Assembly: GCA_964523735.1 (NCBI GenBank) | Contig: CAZFYZ010000004.1 | Location: 21,642 to 85,641 of the forward strand | DNA: 64,000 nucleotides | From: CAZFYZ01 sp964523735 | GTDB lineage: Bacteria > Armatimonadota > UBA5829 | Reading direction: 5' to 3' | Part shown: in pieces, positions 15,015 through 23,857 of the stretch | Numbering within the stretch: position 1 is the stretch's first letter | Layout of the letters: every line of letters starts with the position of its first letter | Position numbers and translations under genes: made by a program | Notes under the pieces: generated by a model | Told to the model about the DNA's origin: nothing | Databases searched by the model: none | What the model saw: only the letters and a program-made list of their open reading frames with translations

Positions 15015-17243
15015 GTGGTTCGATCATATCTAGGCAAAGCGACGTTGGTCGCGGGTCTGGCGACTTGCCTGGCTGCGGGTTTGGCAAGTCTGGGCTCGGC
15101 TGATTCCCAGGTCGCAGAGAATGCGTTACCCAAGATCTCTATTGTCCGCTATGACATCGCGCTGACGCCGGACTTTGAGCATAACTCGATGTCGAACCAC
15201 GTGGTCTGCAGGCTGCGCAACGATAGCGAGAAGCCCGTGAGTGAGATCGACTTCGATATTCTGGCTTGGGAGAAGCGTGTCGGAGTGAGCGTGATCGTCG
15301 ATCGGGTTAGCCAGGTGGTCCGGAAGAAGGCCCTGCCGCTGGAGTTCTCGCGTGGCAAAGTGGATCTGCCTCGAATTGAGGCCCGATCGGAGCACTGGCG
15401 GCAGGTCCCGCAGGTCACGCGCGTGAAGCTCGCTTCGCCGCTCGCCAGGGGCGCGACTACCGAACTGGTCTTCGACTACAGTTGGGACTCGCTCAACACG
15501 TCAGACCAGGACGCGCCTTATCGCCTCATCGGCACGTTTCCTAGCGGTGAGAAGGAGCTCTACCTCATTATGGACTTCACCTGGTTCCCCCAGCTATCCC
15601 GCTGGCCGAGCCGGGACTTTCGTGAAACCAAGGCCGACTGGCGCGTAAGCCTTGCCGTGCCAGGGAGCTACGTGGGCGTGGTGCCTGATGGTGTGTGCGT
15701 CAAGACTGAGGAGCGTGGCGGAAAGACCATCAGCCATTGGAAGTCGTGCGCGCCGGGACAGCCGCAGGTCCTTGCATCGAGCTACGACAAGGTCGTTGTG
15801 AAGAAGAACCAGGTTCCCGTGGAGTTCTACCTGGTCAAGGGCGCGCGCAACCAGAAGGCGCTCGAGAACTACGCTGAGTTCCTGACTACTGCTTACAGCA
15901 CATTCAGCAAGCTCTTCGGCCCGCTCGACAAGAAGGAGATCGTTGTTGCGGAGTCGAGGGTGAACGGAGGGCATGGCGCGTACCTCGGCTACATCGACGA
16001 AGCTGGCCGCATCGAGAAGAAGTGGGCGAGCCCACCCCGCAAGTGCGACATCCTCGGCGCGCACGAGCTTGCTCATGGCTGGTGGGGTGGATCGGTAGCT
16101 GGAGTTGGACGCGGGGAGCGCTTCCTTCACGAGTCTTTTGCCGACTGGTCCACCGCCTACCTCCTGCAGCAGATGGACGGGCTTGATTGGTTCCGATTTG
16201 ACACCGTCAAGAGCTTGATGCACGGCACACACAATCAGCAACTGATCTACCCAGACCATGACGATGTCCGGGCCGCCTATAGTAAGGGGCCGATTGTCCT
16301 GGACATTCTGCGGCAGGAGATGGGGAATAAGGCGTTCTTCAGGGTCCTGAAGACCTTCGCCAACCGATACAAAGGCAAGCAGGCCACCATCCAGGACTTT
16401 GTGACCACATGCAACAGCGTCTCCGGCAAAGACTGGACCGGCTTCATGAAGCACTGGCTCTATGGCACCGGCTGTCCGAACTACCAGCTTGCGGGATTCG
16501 AGTCGAAGCAGGAGAATGCTGGATGGAAGACCACGGTAACCGTCCGAAATGCCGGCAAGGGAACGATCACCTGCCCAATCGAGCTGCGCATGGCTTCGGG
16601 CACGCGGGTGCAAAGGTTTCATGTTGCAGAGGGCGCGACCGAGTCATTCTCATACCCGACACCGGCCCAGGTGACGGAGGTTGTGATCGATCCCGAGCAT
16701 TGCACGCTTCAGGGAGATCAGAAGGCATGGGTCGAGGCCGTGCTTGCGCTGCCCGAGAACCTGATCGCGACTGGAGACGGTTTGGTAATCCGCCGCCGGA
16801 GCCTGGCCTACTTGAGCAATGGTGATCTTGCAAAGGCGGAGGCCGACATGGCGACAGTCTTCAGCATGTTGAGTGCAGACGGGTTGGATATCCCCGCCTG
16901 CGACTTCTACATCAGGGGCGTCATTTCTCTGCGGGAAGGCAAGCTCGATGCGGGGACCGCTGATCTGGCCGCATTCCTCGACAGACTGATGCAGAACCCG
17001 AGAGGCGGCTACCTTGCGCCATCTGGAATCGTCAACGGCACAGAGGTCGAGGTCGTTACCCAGTACAACGATATCTTGCGGCGCATCACTGGCGCGGACT
17101 TACAGTGCGACCCTGCATCGGAAACGTGGGATCAATACTGCGATGGCACCGCAAAGAAGTGGCAAGCTTGGTGGGCTGCGAACAAGGCAACATTCAGGCT
17201 TGCCGAATCCGCCAAGACGCTGCCTGGGGCGATGGGCCTGTAG
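15015..17243 (+). CDS. Exported M1-family metallopeptidase
   Basis: 742 residues from GTG 15015, which has AAGGAG just upstream overlapping the end of the sigma-fusion gene. A signal peptide (about 1-30, ending near GSADS) exports it. The gluzincin motif is exact: HELAH at residues 350-354, then 18 residues, then Glu373 (HESFADW). NGGHGAYLG stands where M1 enzymes have the GAMEN exopeptidase loop, so the N-terminal amine specificity is not assured. The C-terminal about 200 residues form a helical region after a short Ig-like segment. Likely periplasmic or surface aminopeptidase; coupled to the sigma factor upstream. Confidence 0.9.
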   Translation: MVRSYLGKATLVAGLATCLAAGLASLGSADSQVAENALPKISIVRYDIALTPDFEHNSMSNHVVCRLRNDSEKPVSEIDFDILAWEKRVGVSVIVDRVSQVVRKKALPLEFSRGKVDLPRIEARSEHWRQVPQVTRVKLASPLARGATTELVFDYSWDSLNTSDQDAPYRLIGTFPSGEKELYLIMDFTWFPQLSRWPSRDFRETKADWRVSLAVPGSYVGVVPDGVCVKTEERGGKTISHWKSCAPGQPQVLASSYDKVVVKKNQVPVEFYLVKGARNQKALENYAEFLTTAYSTFSKLFGPLDKKEIVVAESRVNGGHGAYLGYIDEAGRIEKKWASPPRKCDILGAHELAHGWWGGSVAGVGRGERFLHESFADWSTAYLLQQMDGLDWFRFDTVKSLMHGTHNQQLIYPDHDDVRAAYSKGPIVLDILRQEMGNKAFFRVLKTFANRYKGKQATIQDFVTTCNSVSGKDWTGFMKHWLYGTGCPNYQLAGFESKQENAGWKTTVTVRNAGKGTITCPIELRMASGTRVQRFHVAEGATESFSYPTPAQVTEVVIDPEHCTLQGDQKAWVEAVLALPENLIATGDGLVIRRRSLAYLSNGDLAKAEADMATVFSMLSADGLDIPACDFYIRGVISLREGKLDAGTADLAAFLDRLMQNPRGGYLAPSGIVNGTEVEVVTQYNDILRRITGADLQCDPASETWDQYCDGTAKKWQAWWAANKATFRLAESAKTLPGAMGL

Positions 17244-17249
17244 ACTCGC

Positions 17250-18866
17250 CTACGGCGTGATCTCCCGATAGAACAGCAGCACCAGCCCCACCAGCACCAG
17301 GCACACCGGCCAGATGATCCCGGCGATGCGATGCTCGCGGCCGGTGGGGAGGCGCAGCTCGATCCAGCCTGCCGCGCCCAGGTAGACCGCGAGGATTCCT
17401 ATAAGGTTGTGCGATACCTCGATCAGGTAAGCCCACTTCAGCGCGAAGACTGAGTGCGAATGCGTCAGCAGGAGCGCCCCTCCCAGTGTGCAGAGGCCGG
17501 GGAAAAGGTAGGGCCATCTGGTAGCGGCGACCGTGGGCGACTGGCTCTTCCACAGCACCACTCCCAGCACCGCAACGATCAGCGTCGCAAGCCGGTGCTG
17601 GAGCACCTCCGGGGCCAGCAGCGTGGCGAAGAAGCCTTCCCGGCCCAGCGGCCAGCCAGTCGGTTCTCCGACTATCAGCAGGAACAACGCAAAGGGCACG
17701 AACAAGAGCGGCCAGTTGCGAGCCCACCGCGCCCCCGTCAACTGGCGGACCAAAGCCATGAGCCCGATCACGATCACGAATACTCCGGAGACGTTGTGGT
17801 TGAAGTTGCTCTGTACCCGCTGCAAATACGTCGGAAGGCCGAACGGGTCAAGTGAGGAGCTGGCAGTCACGTTCATCTCCCTCAGGCTGGTAGGTGTCAG
17901 CCGCGGAGACTTCGGCGCCACGACCTCAAGCACCTCCGCAATCGACGCTCTGTCGTCGGTGATATCTATGGCGGGAGGTATGCTGGTAAGCGCGGCCGCC
18001 GCCAGCAGTATGATTACCCCGACTCCGGCCTCGACCTCGGCCATAGCGGGAGTTCGTCTCAGGAGTTGGCGATTGTCTGCCGCGATCGTCCACCGGCGCA
18101 CGGAGAGGAAGTTCAGTCCTCCGAGCAGCAGTAGAACCATCAGCAGGGCGATTTTGCTGAGGGTCATCGCGCCGTAGGCCGTGCCCAGCAGCCCGCCGAT
18201 ATCGCGGATATACGCCCACGAAAGATACACCCCCACGCCGATAAGCACGCCTGCGGATATCAACGCCATCGGCGAGAAACGCGCGACTACACCAAGCCAC
18301 ACGCGCTCACCCTCACGGGTCCGGCGCAGCAGTCGCCACTGCGTGGCCAGGTGAACCAGGCCGCCGACCCAAACCGCGGCAGCAAGAAGATGAACAGTGG
18401 TCGCAACCATAAGAGCGCCACTGCCAGTCATTCTGCTTGCAGCATGAGTCAGCCACGCACCGGCGATCAGCACTGCGCCTCCCAGGATCGCCGCGATGAT
18501 CCACAGTGAAGACGATCTGGGGGCCCGGACCAGGCCGATCGCGACTCCCATCAGCGCAAGGGCCAATGCGGACCTCAGTATACCGGCTCTGCCAAATGTG
18601 GTGCCTAGGATGGCGAGCGACCTGACGGAGGGTGTATCGATGAGAGTCGGCAGTGTGACCGCAATACGAAGCATCTGGGCAATTGCCAGCAATCCCGCGC
18701 CGACGGCGATCATCAGGGCTGTCTTTCGGACGGCTGCGCCTACTTGCCATTCACCCAGGGAAGACTGCGTCACGAAGTGGAACGCCAGCCCTCCAATGCT
18801 CAGCGCCAAACCGACGAAGACCAGGCCGCTGAATGCCACCTCAAGGAAGCCGGAGAGCAGTGCCAC
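17250..18866 (-). CDS. copD: Copper resistance protein CopD family membrane protein
   Basis: 538-residue polytopic membrane protein with about 13-14 predicted helices. The N-terminal two thirds match the CopD/PcoD domain (LIAGAWLTHAASRMTG, AAAVWVGGLVHLATQW with the His residues expected for copper handling). The C-terminal third is an extra set of helices (VFVIVIGLMALVRQL, FALKWAYLIEVSHNLIG). CopD is thought to move copper across the inner membrane with CopC as the periplasmic partner. It starts at GTG 18864-18866, overlapping the copC stop by one base (TAGTG), so the two are translationally coupled. It converges on the M1 gene with a 6-base gap. Confidence 0.85.
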   Translation of the reverse strand: MALLSGFLEVAFSGLVFVGLALSIGGLAFHFVTQSSLGEWQVGAAVRKTALMIAVGAGLLAIAQMLRIAVTLPTLIDTPSVRSLAILGTTFGRAGILRSALALALMGVAIGLVRAPRSSSLWIIAAILGGAVLIAGAWLTHAASRMTGSGALMVATTVHLLAAAVWVGGLVHLATQWRLLRRTREGERVWLGVVARFSPMALISAGVLIGVGVYLSWAYIRDIGGLLGTAYGAMTLSKIALLMVLLLLGGLNFLSVRRWTIAADNRQLLRRTPAMAEVEAGVGVIILLAAAALTSIPPAIDITDDRASIAEVLEVVAPKSPRLTPTSLREMNVTASSSLDPFGLPTYLQRVQSNFNHNVSGVFVIVIGLMALVRQLTGARWARNWPLLFVPFALFLLIVGEPTGWPLGREGFFATLLAPEVLQHRLATLIVAVLGVVLWKSQSPTVAATRWPYLFPGLCTLGGALLLTHSHSVFALKWAYLIEVSHNLIGILAVYLGAAGWIELRLPTGREHRIAGIIWPVCLVLVGLVLLFYREITP

Positions 18867-19258
18867 TACTGCCTCCTCCCCCGAATCGTGAACCTCAGCA
18901 GCCCAAGAGTAGTGTGGCCATCTGCGGCGAGAATCTCGTACTTGAGCCGATAGTCGCCGGCCCTGAGCGCGGGCAGAGGTATCACCAGATGATTGGCAGG
19001 TCCGGACTGAAAGCCCTTGGCCGGTCTCTTGAGGTTCACGCGGCGCCCGTCTGCACGAGTCAGCAAGGCTGAGCTGACGCCTTTCTCGATCCTGGTTGAG
19101 AACCTGAGCACGATCCGCTTCGGTGCGCTTTGCAGAACGGCGCCGTCCTTGGGCACCGAGCTGGTCAGGATAGCATGGGCGCTAACCGGACCTTGACTCA
19201 GCGCAACTGCAGCAGCCAGTAGCGCGACCAAGCTCGTCAAGTAAGCAAATCTTCCCAC
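18866..19258 (-). CDS. copC: Copper-binding protein CopC
   Basis: 130 residues: signal peptide, then a small beta-barrel CopC domain. After cleavage near VSAHA the mature protein would begin with or near His, the N-terminal Cu(II) ligand of the family. The second part of the site is present as AADGHTTLGLLRFTI (Asp and His). ILTSSVPKDGAVL is the usual first strand. GTG at 19256-19258 is favoured because GGAGGGGG precedes it at proper spacing, while the upstream ATG lacks one. It is cotranscribed with copD, and both face away from the secreted-protein gene at 19537. Confidence 0.86.
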   Translation of the reverse strand: MGRFAYLTSLVALLAAAVALSQGPVSAHAILTSSVPKDGAVLQSAPKRIVLRFSTRIEKGVSSALLTRADGRRVNLKRPAKGFQSGPANHLVIPLPALRAGDYRLKYEILAADGHTTLGLLRFTIRGRRQ

Positions 19259-19334
19259 AGTTCCCCCTCCATCGCAGTGCAATCATCTCTATTACCCCTT
19301 CCCGCCGCTGCAAATGACCGAAACCGCGATCCGC

Positions 19335-19432
19335 AGTTGTAGCAGGCGTCTCCGACGCCTCCCGGGGGTCTCGATCGGCCGTTGTAGCCGGCGTCTCCGA
19401 CGCCTCCCAGGGCGTCAGAGACGCCCGCTACA
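19335..19432. repeat. Family-A repeats
   Basis: Two units beginning TTGTAGC(A/C)GGCGTCTCC at about 19335 and 19380, with GGCGTC...GACGCC palindromes and the end CGCCCGCTACAG. The rest of the 19259-19536 interval holds no gene that I can support. Confidence 0.85.
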
Positions 19433-19536
19433 GCCCTATCGACCGCAATCGTTGGCCGGAAATCAGGTGGAGAGGCCCGAATGGCACGAATCTGGCAGAC
19501 ATCTCAGGGGGCAATAAGTAGGCATGAGGAGGACTC

Positions 19537-21033
19537 ATGCTCCAAATGTTTGCGCGCGCCTTGACGCTCGTAGCGCTCTTTGCCGCCTCTGCGAGCTGGG
19601 CTGGTGTATCCGCGCCATATCAGATTCTGACCAACCGCAAGAACGTCGTCGTTTGGCAGGAGTTCGCTCCGTGGCTGATGCTTACCGAGGACCTCACCGC
19701 CGGGCGGTCCTGCTACTTCTACAATCCGGTCAACAAGTCCATCATGGAGATGAAGCCGGCTATGCCGGGGAACTGGGTGCCGATGGGTTCGGCGATCAAG
19801 TGGCTTATGTACGTTGACCACTACCAGAACCTGGACCGGCTGATGGCTCATGATGTCGACTTCGACTTCTACCACATCGCCTGGCCCAGCCAGCAGAACC
19901 AGCTTGCATGCGGGATGTCCGGGACGAAGTGCGTCTTTGGCCAGTATCGGAAGGATCCCGTCGGCGACCACTACCCGGTCGATCTGTACGATCTCGACGT
20001 GTACTCCGGAGCATGCCAGCCGTCTCTCGTGAGCGATTCGGAGAAGACCCAGTTTGCGCACGACGGCAACCTGATCGTGTATCGGGCTCATTTGGGGTCT
20101 GGCGACGATCGCGTTTACGGCCACTACTTCAACAGCACGACTGAGTTCGAGATCGCGGCGAGAAATGGCATCAGCCCGTCGGTCTGCGGGTCGCTCGTGG
20201 CCTGGGCGGAAGCGAGTGGGCCAGGCTACAACATAGTCGCCAAGGACATCTCAACAGGCGAGATCCGCACGATCGCCTACACGACCGCTAACCCTCCGCT
20301 TCCACGGGCAGGACGAAACTCAGTCTTCTGGCAGGTGCAGGGCGTGGCGACGGGGCTCGATATCCAGGGCTATGACTGGCAGACCGGCGAGCAGCTCGCC
20401 GTTGCGACCGCGGCTGGTGACCAGATCAAGCTGCGCGTCTGCGACGACCTCGTCACCTGGGTCACAGGTCCAACGAACAGCCAGGTGCTCTGGGGAGCTG
20501 ACATAGGGACCTACGTGACATTCAGCGGGGTCGTGACCGGCGTCAAGTCCGGCGGTGTGTTCTACTGCCAGCGTCAGCCGGGAGTGGGGGCAGTCAGAGC
20601 TGTCCTGAGGGCGGGACAACCGGCCGTGCAGGTCGGGCAGCGAGTTGCAGTTGCCGGCAAGGTGTCTGAGGATTCCATATATCTCGGGACACGCCTTATC
20701 GATGCGACGGTGACGCAGCAGGGCTCAGGCACTGTGAAGCCTCTCGCGATGGGCAACGGCTCGCTTTCTACCCTGAACGCCTGGATGCTGGTCAAGAGCT
20801 GGGGCAGGGTTTCGGGGCTCGTTACAAGCACGGGGTGCAGTTTCTATCTGTCCGACGGGTCGGCCCTGCCTGACAACTCCGGGCAGGGGGTCTACGTCAC
20901 CAGCGCTTTTGCGCCACCGGCGGGGCTGGTCAACGGCGCGTTCGTGAGCGTCGAGGGCATCGCCTGCATCAACCGCATATCCGGCCGGCAGATAGACACA
21001 GTGGCGGATGGGAAGATACGGTTACGGCAGTAG
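19537..21033 (+). CDS. Secreted protein: propeller-like N-terminus plus OB-like repeats
   Basis: 498 residues with a signal peptide (1-22, SASWA). Residues about 27-330 contain recurring segments such as KNVVVWQEF, GNLIVYRAHLGSGDDRVYGH, CGSLVAWAEASG and CDDLVTWVTG, the spacing expected of a beta-propeller of TolB type. Residues about 330-498 hold two OB-like domains (GQRVAVAGKVSEDSIYLG, WGRVSGLV...CSFYLSDGSALPDNSG). The second part resembles the C-terminal half of the protein at 52525-53730. Probably extracellular; function unknown. The start ATG 19537 has an ideal GAGGAGG. No operon partner. Confidence 0.72.
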   Translation: MLQMFARALTLVALFAASASWAGVSAPYQILTNRKNVVVWQEFAPWLMLTEDLTAGRSCYFYNPVNKSIMEMKPAMPGNWVPMGSAIKWLMYVDHYQNLDRLMAHDVDFDFYHIAWPSQQNQLACGMSGTKCVFGQYRKDPVGDHYPVDLYDLDVYSGACQPSLVSDSEKTQFAHDGNLIVYRAHLGSGDDRVYGHYFNSTTEFEIAARNGISPSVCGSLVAWAEASGPGYNIVAKDISTGEIRTIAYTTANPPLPRAGRNSVFWQVQGVATGLDIQGYDWQTGEQLAVATAAGDQIKLRVCDDLVTWVTGPTNSQVLWGADIGTYVTFSGVVTGVKSGGVFYCQRQPGVGAVRAVLRAGQPAVQVGQRVAVAGKVSEDSIYLGTRLIDATVTQQGSGTVKPLAMGNGSLSTLNAWMLVKSWGRVSGLVTSTGCSFYLSDGSALPDNSGQGVYVTSAFAPPAGLVNGAFVSVEGIACINRISGRQIDTVADGKIRLRQ

Positions 21034-21175
21034 AACGCGTATCCGACGCCAGATGGCGTTGGCGGTGCCTTGCTCCTATCCGGTTCTGAAGTCGTCAAAC
21101 GCCATAGAAACTTGGTCGGACGTAAGCTGCACGGCGTGGAACCTGCCGAAGTGGCGGAAGCCGTCATCCAGCCAT

Positions 21176-21418
21176 CTACCTGCGTTCGGTGCGGGAACCG
21201 CTCGCCACTCCGCCGAACACACCGACGAGGATCGCCACTTTGAACGCGGTGAACCAGGAGATGCTCTCTGCAACCAAGCCCTGCTCCACAGCACCCGGGA
21301 AGAGATCAGGAATCGTCCACGCCCACAGGATCTTCACCAGGAACAGCGTCAGGATGAGAACCAATGCCCCCGCCGCCAGCGCCCCGGGTATCACTGCCAG
21401 TAGACAGGTCTTCTTCAC
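21176..21418 (-). CDS. Small two-helix membrane protein
   Basis: 80 residues from GTG 21416-21418, with AAAGGAGG upstream, a strong reason to accept the gene. Two hydrophobic helices (about 5-33, GALAAGALVLILTLFLVKIL, and about 53-72, AFKVAILVGVFGGVAS) flank a short loop with IPDLFPGAVEQG. The loop's Pro/Gly pattern suggests a conserved turn, but I do not recognise the family. It has no close partner. Confidence 0.6.
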   Translation of the reverse strand: MKKTCLLAVIPGALAAGALVLILTLFLVKILWAWTIPDLFPGAVEQGLVAESISWFTAFKVAILVGVFGGVASGSRTERR

Positions 21419-21575
21419 AGTGTCAGCCTCCTTTGCATACGAGTCCGCTAGGTTATTCGAGGCCAGACTGCTGGTTCCCTCTCGGAGACGCGTTTTTGTC
21501 TCAGAAAGCCCTGTTCCTAGACCCGTTACTGCCCCAACGCCTGGATCATTTGCACCAGGTCTGCGTCGGCCGCGG

Positions 21576-22877
21576 CTATCGATCAGTTCCCTCTCCCCTA
21601 TGCCATCTCGCCATGTGCTCCCTGTGCGTGTCCAGATACGCCCCCGGCTCGAAGAACTTGTCGTAGAATTCGAGGTCGAGGTGGTGGGCTTGCAGGTAGG
21701 GGAGCACGAGGATGCTGGGGGTGGTGCCGGGAAATTTGCCGAAGCGGTCAAAGATATACTGCGCCGTCAGCGCGACGCAGTCTTTGAACTCCTCGCTGTG
21801 GACCTGCGCGGCTGATCTTACGCGCGAAGCCTCCTTCCACTTCCCCGGCGTATTGGCGTTATAAGGACCGCCCGGACCGAACTTGCGAGCGACCAGAGCC
21901 TCGGTTGCCTCGCGCATGGAGGGGTAGTGCGGCGGGCAGAAACCTTCGAAGATCCCTTCGAGCCCGGTCGGGTTGGGAACAGGCCAGCCGTCGTCAGCGT
22001 CGAACCGGAATCCGAGGCCGGGCATGCGATCGTCGCCGCTTGCGCCAAGCACGGCAAAGGGGTTCAGGCCATTGAACAGCCAGCCCCCGAGGCCCATCGC
22101 CTGAAGCATCAGAGTGCCCGTGTAGCACGAGCAGGAAATCTCGGTAACAACCTCGCCAAAGCCCCACTGCTCGATGAACGATAGCGGCAGGGGGTTGTCG
22201 ACATCGGCAAGCGTTTTGAACCGCTCGATGCCGGGAATGCGTTCACCATGTATATCGTCGAATAGCACGTAGCCGTTTTGCAGGTAGTAGCAGATGTTGG
22301 CGAGCGAGTGCTGCGCGAGGTCAGCTACCGGGATCACGAGCATACTGCCGGGCACGTTGACGATCCAGAGGTTGTGCCCCTCGATGAACGGCTCCTCACG
22401 TGGGATGTTCATTCGACCGTCGGTGAGCTTGCGGATTCTGCCGCGATGTGCCTCGACCAGCGCCTCGAAATCCGCGGCGCCATCCGGTCCAGGAGGTAAC
22501 GCGGGCGGGAGATCTCGCGTAGGGAAGTAGTAGACGCCGGTGTCGTCGGTGAAGAAGAGTTCGCTGGTCTCGAAGCCCGCCGATGATGGGAACGTCCGGC
22601 CCGTCGCGCCGCAGCAGTAGTTGGACAGAAACGGCGCATAATGCGGGTTGCCCATGATCAGATATTGCCAACCGGTCCCGCCCGCCATGGCGGTGAGGAT
22701 CATTATCTTCTCAGTTTCAGTCAAAGGAACAGGCGGCTTGGAGGACGAAAAGTGGAGTGGCCCCTCGGGTGTAGTTGTTCCGAGCGCGACCCTACGGGCC
22801 CTGCGCCCGGCGATGGCCTGGGTGAGCGGGAAACGTGTGAGCGCCTCGAGGGCATCCGGCAGGTTATCATTGGTCAT
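21576..22877 (-). CDS. Unrecognised protein, possible nitroreductase-like (SagB-type) fold
   Basis: 433 residues, cytoplasmic. No family is recognised with certainty, but the order of motifs resembles nitroreductase/SagB proteins: QAIAGRRARRVALG near residue 28 (compare the AIxxRRSxR start), VPLTETEKIMILTAMAG, TGRTFPSSAGFETSELFF (compare RxxPSAGAxxP) and EISCSCYTGTLMLQAMGLGG (compare the QNLLLAAEALGLG helix). Cysteine pairs NYCCGATG and SCSC are unusual and could bind metal. An FMN-dependent oxidoreductase is therefore a hypothesis. ATG 22875-22877 is chosen because similarity-like features start there and GAGAG lies upstream; a longer frame to 22916 is open. Confidence 0.6.
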   Translation of the reverse strand: MTNDNLPDALEALTRFPLTQAIAGRRARRVALGTTTPEGPLHFSSSKPPVPLTETEKIMILTAMAGGTGWQYLIMGNPHYAPFLSNYCCGATGRTFPSSAGFETSELFFTDDTGVYYFPTRDLPPALPPGPDGAADFEALVEAHRGRIRKLTDGRMNIPREEPFIEGHNLWIVNVPGSMLVIPVADLAQHSLANICYYLQNGYVLFDDIHGERIPGIERFKTLADVDNPLPLSFIEQWGFGEVVTEISCSCYTGTLMLQAMGLGGWLFNGLNPFAVLGASGDDRMPGLGFRFDADDGWPVPNPTGLEGIFEGFCPPHYPSMREATEALVARKFGPGGPYNANTPGKWKEASRVRSAAQVHSEEFKDCVALTAQYIFDRFGKFPGTTPSILVLPYLQAHHLDLEFYDKFFEPGAYLDTHREHMARWHRGEGTDR

Positions 22878-23014
22878 TTGTAACACTCTCTCTGACCGGG
22901 GCGCCGATCGACGCACATCCGGGAATACTTGTATCTGGCTATCTACCCAATAGCTTGGTTGCTACAACCGCACACGGGCCGTTCGATAAGCTCGTTTGCA
23001 CACTGGAGGAAACA

Positions 23015-23653
23015 ATGCATTCTGGAATGGCCTCGCGGCTTCATAGACTAGCCATACTAGGCTCGGCTCTTACTCTGCTTTCGACCGGGCTCTGCCTGGC
23101 CGCGGACTTCTCGGCGGACACTGTCAGCAAGTTTGGGACGATGACGGCCTCCGGCAAGCTCTACGTTCGTGGGGATAGCTGGCGGCAAGAGATGAACAGC
23201 CAGGGCCGGAAGATGATCTTCATCGGTCGGGGGAAGACGGTCCACATACTGAATCCCGCAGCCAAGGAATACACGCAGATGGATGCGCCCGCGAGCCCCT
23301 GGCGCGCGTCGGCGATGCAGGGGATGGCCGGGCTGTCCGGCAAAGACATCAAGAAGCAGACCCTCGGCAAAGCCAGAGTCAACGGCTGCCTGTGTGATAA
23401 GATCGTTTATAAGCAGGGGGGAAAGGACCAGGGCACGATGACGCTCTATGTGGCCAGGGACCTGGACCTCGCGGTGAAGACCGAGATCAAGTCGGCGCAG
23501 GGGACGATGGTGACCGAGTTCAAGAACATCAAGAAGACCTCGCCTCCCGCGTCGCTCTTCACGGTGCCAAAGGACTACAAGAAGGCCAAGCCCGCGCCAC
23601 CTACCTCGGGCAAGCCAATGGGCGCTCCGGCCCCAGGCGCACGGAAGAAGTGA
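23015..23653 (+). CDS. Exported DUF4412/LolA-like protein
   Basis: 212 residues with a signal peptide (about 1-33, ending SLCLAAD-like GLCLAAD). The mature part follows the LolA-fold pattern of small exported proteins: SGKLYVRGDSWRQEM, GKTVHILNPAAKEYTQM, ARVNGCLCDKIVYKQGG, TMTLYVARDLDLAVKTEIK, LFTVPKDYKK. This matches DUF4412-type domains, which have a lipoprotein-carrier-like half barrel. The C-terminus is Pro/Lys/Gly rich. Lipid or hydrophobe binding is plausible but unproven. ATG 23015 has TGGAGGAAACA upstream; an upstream in-frame ATG (22955) lacks this. Confidence 0.7.
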   Translation: MHSGMASRLHRLAILGSALTLLSTGLCLAADFSADTVSKFGTMTASGKLYVRGDSWRQEMNSQGRKMIFIGRGKTVHILNPAAKEYTQMDAPASPWRASAMQGMAGLSGKDIKKQTLGKARVNGCLCDKIVYKQGGKDQGTMTLYVARDLDLAVKTEIKSAQGTMVTEFKNIKKTSPPASLFTVPKDYKKAKPAPPTSGKPMGAPAPGARKK

Positions 23654-23666
23654 TGCAGGTTCAGTG

Positions 23667-23699
23667 GCCGGCGGATGAGCTGTCCTACAGTCCGCCGGC
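23667..23699 (+). terminator. Hairpin after the DUF4412-like gene
   Basis: Perfect 9-bp inverted repeat GCCGGCGGA / TCCGCCGGC with a 15-base loop, 14 bases after the stop. There is no T-run, so it may be a weak terminator or an RNA-stabilising hairpin. The remainder up to 23857 shows nothing else. Confidence 0.5.
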
Positions 23700-23857
23700 A
23701 GCCTACATCACATCCTTAGTTAGAACCCAGTGCTTCAGGGCGGGTACGCCTGCACAGTTTGGGACTGCCATTACTTAGCCCGCTGTGGCACCTTCTGTCA
23801 CGCTCAGCTCTGAACCGATTTCAGCGCGACGATATGCGGACCCAGGGGATGAACTCT

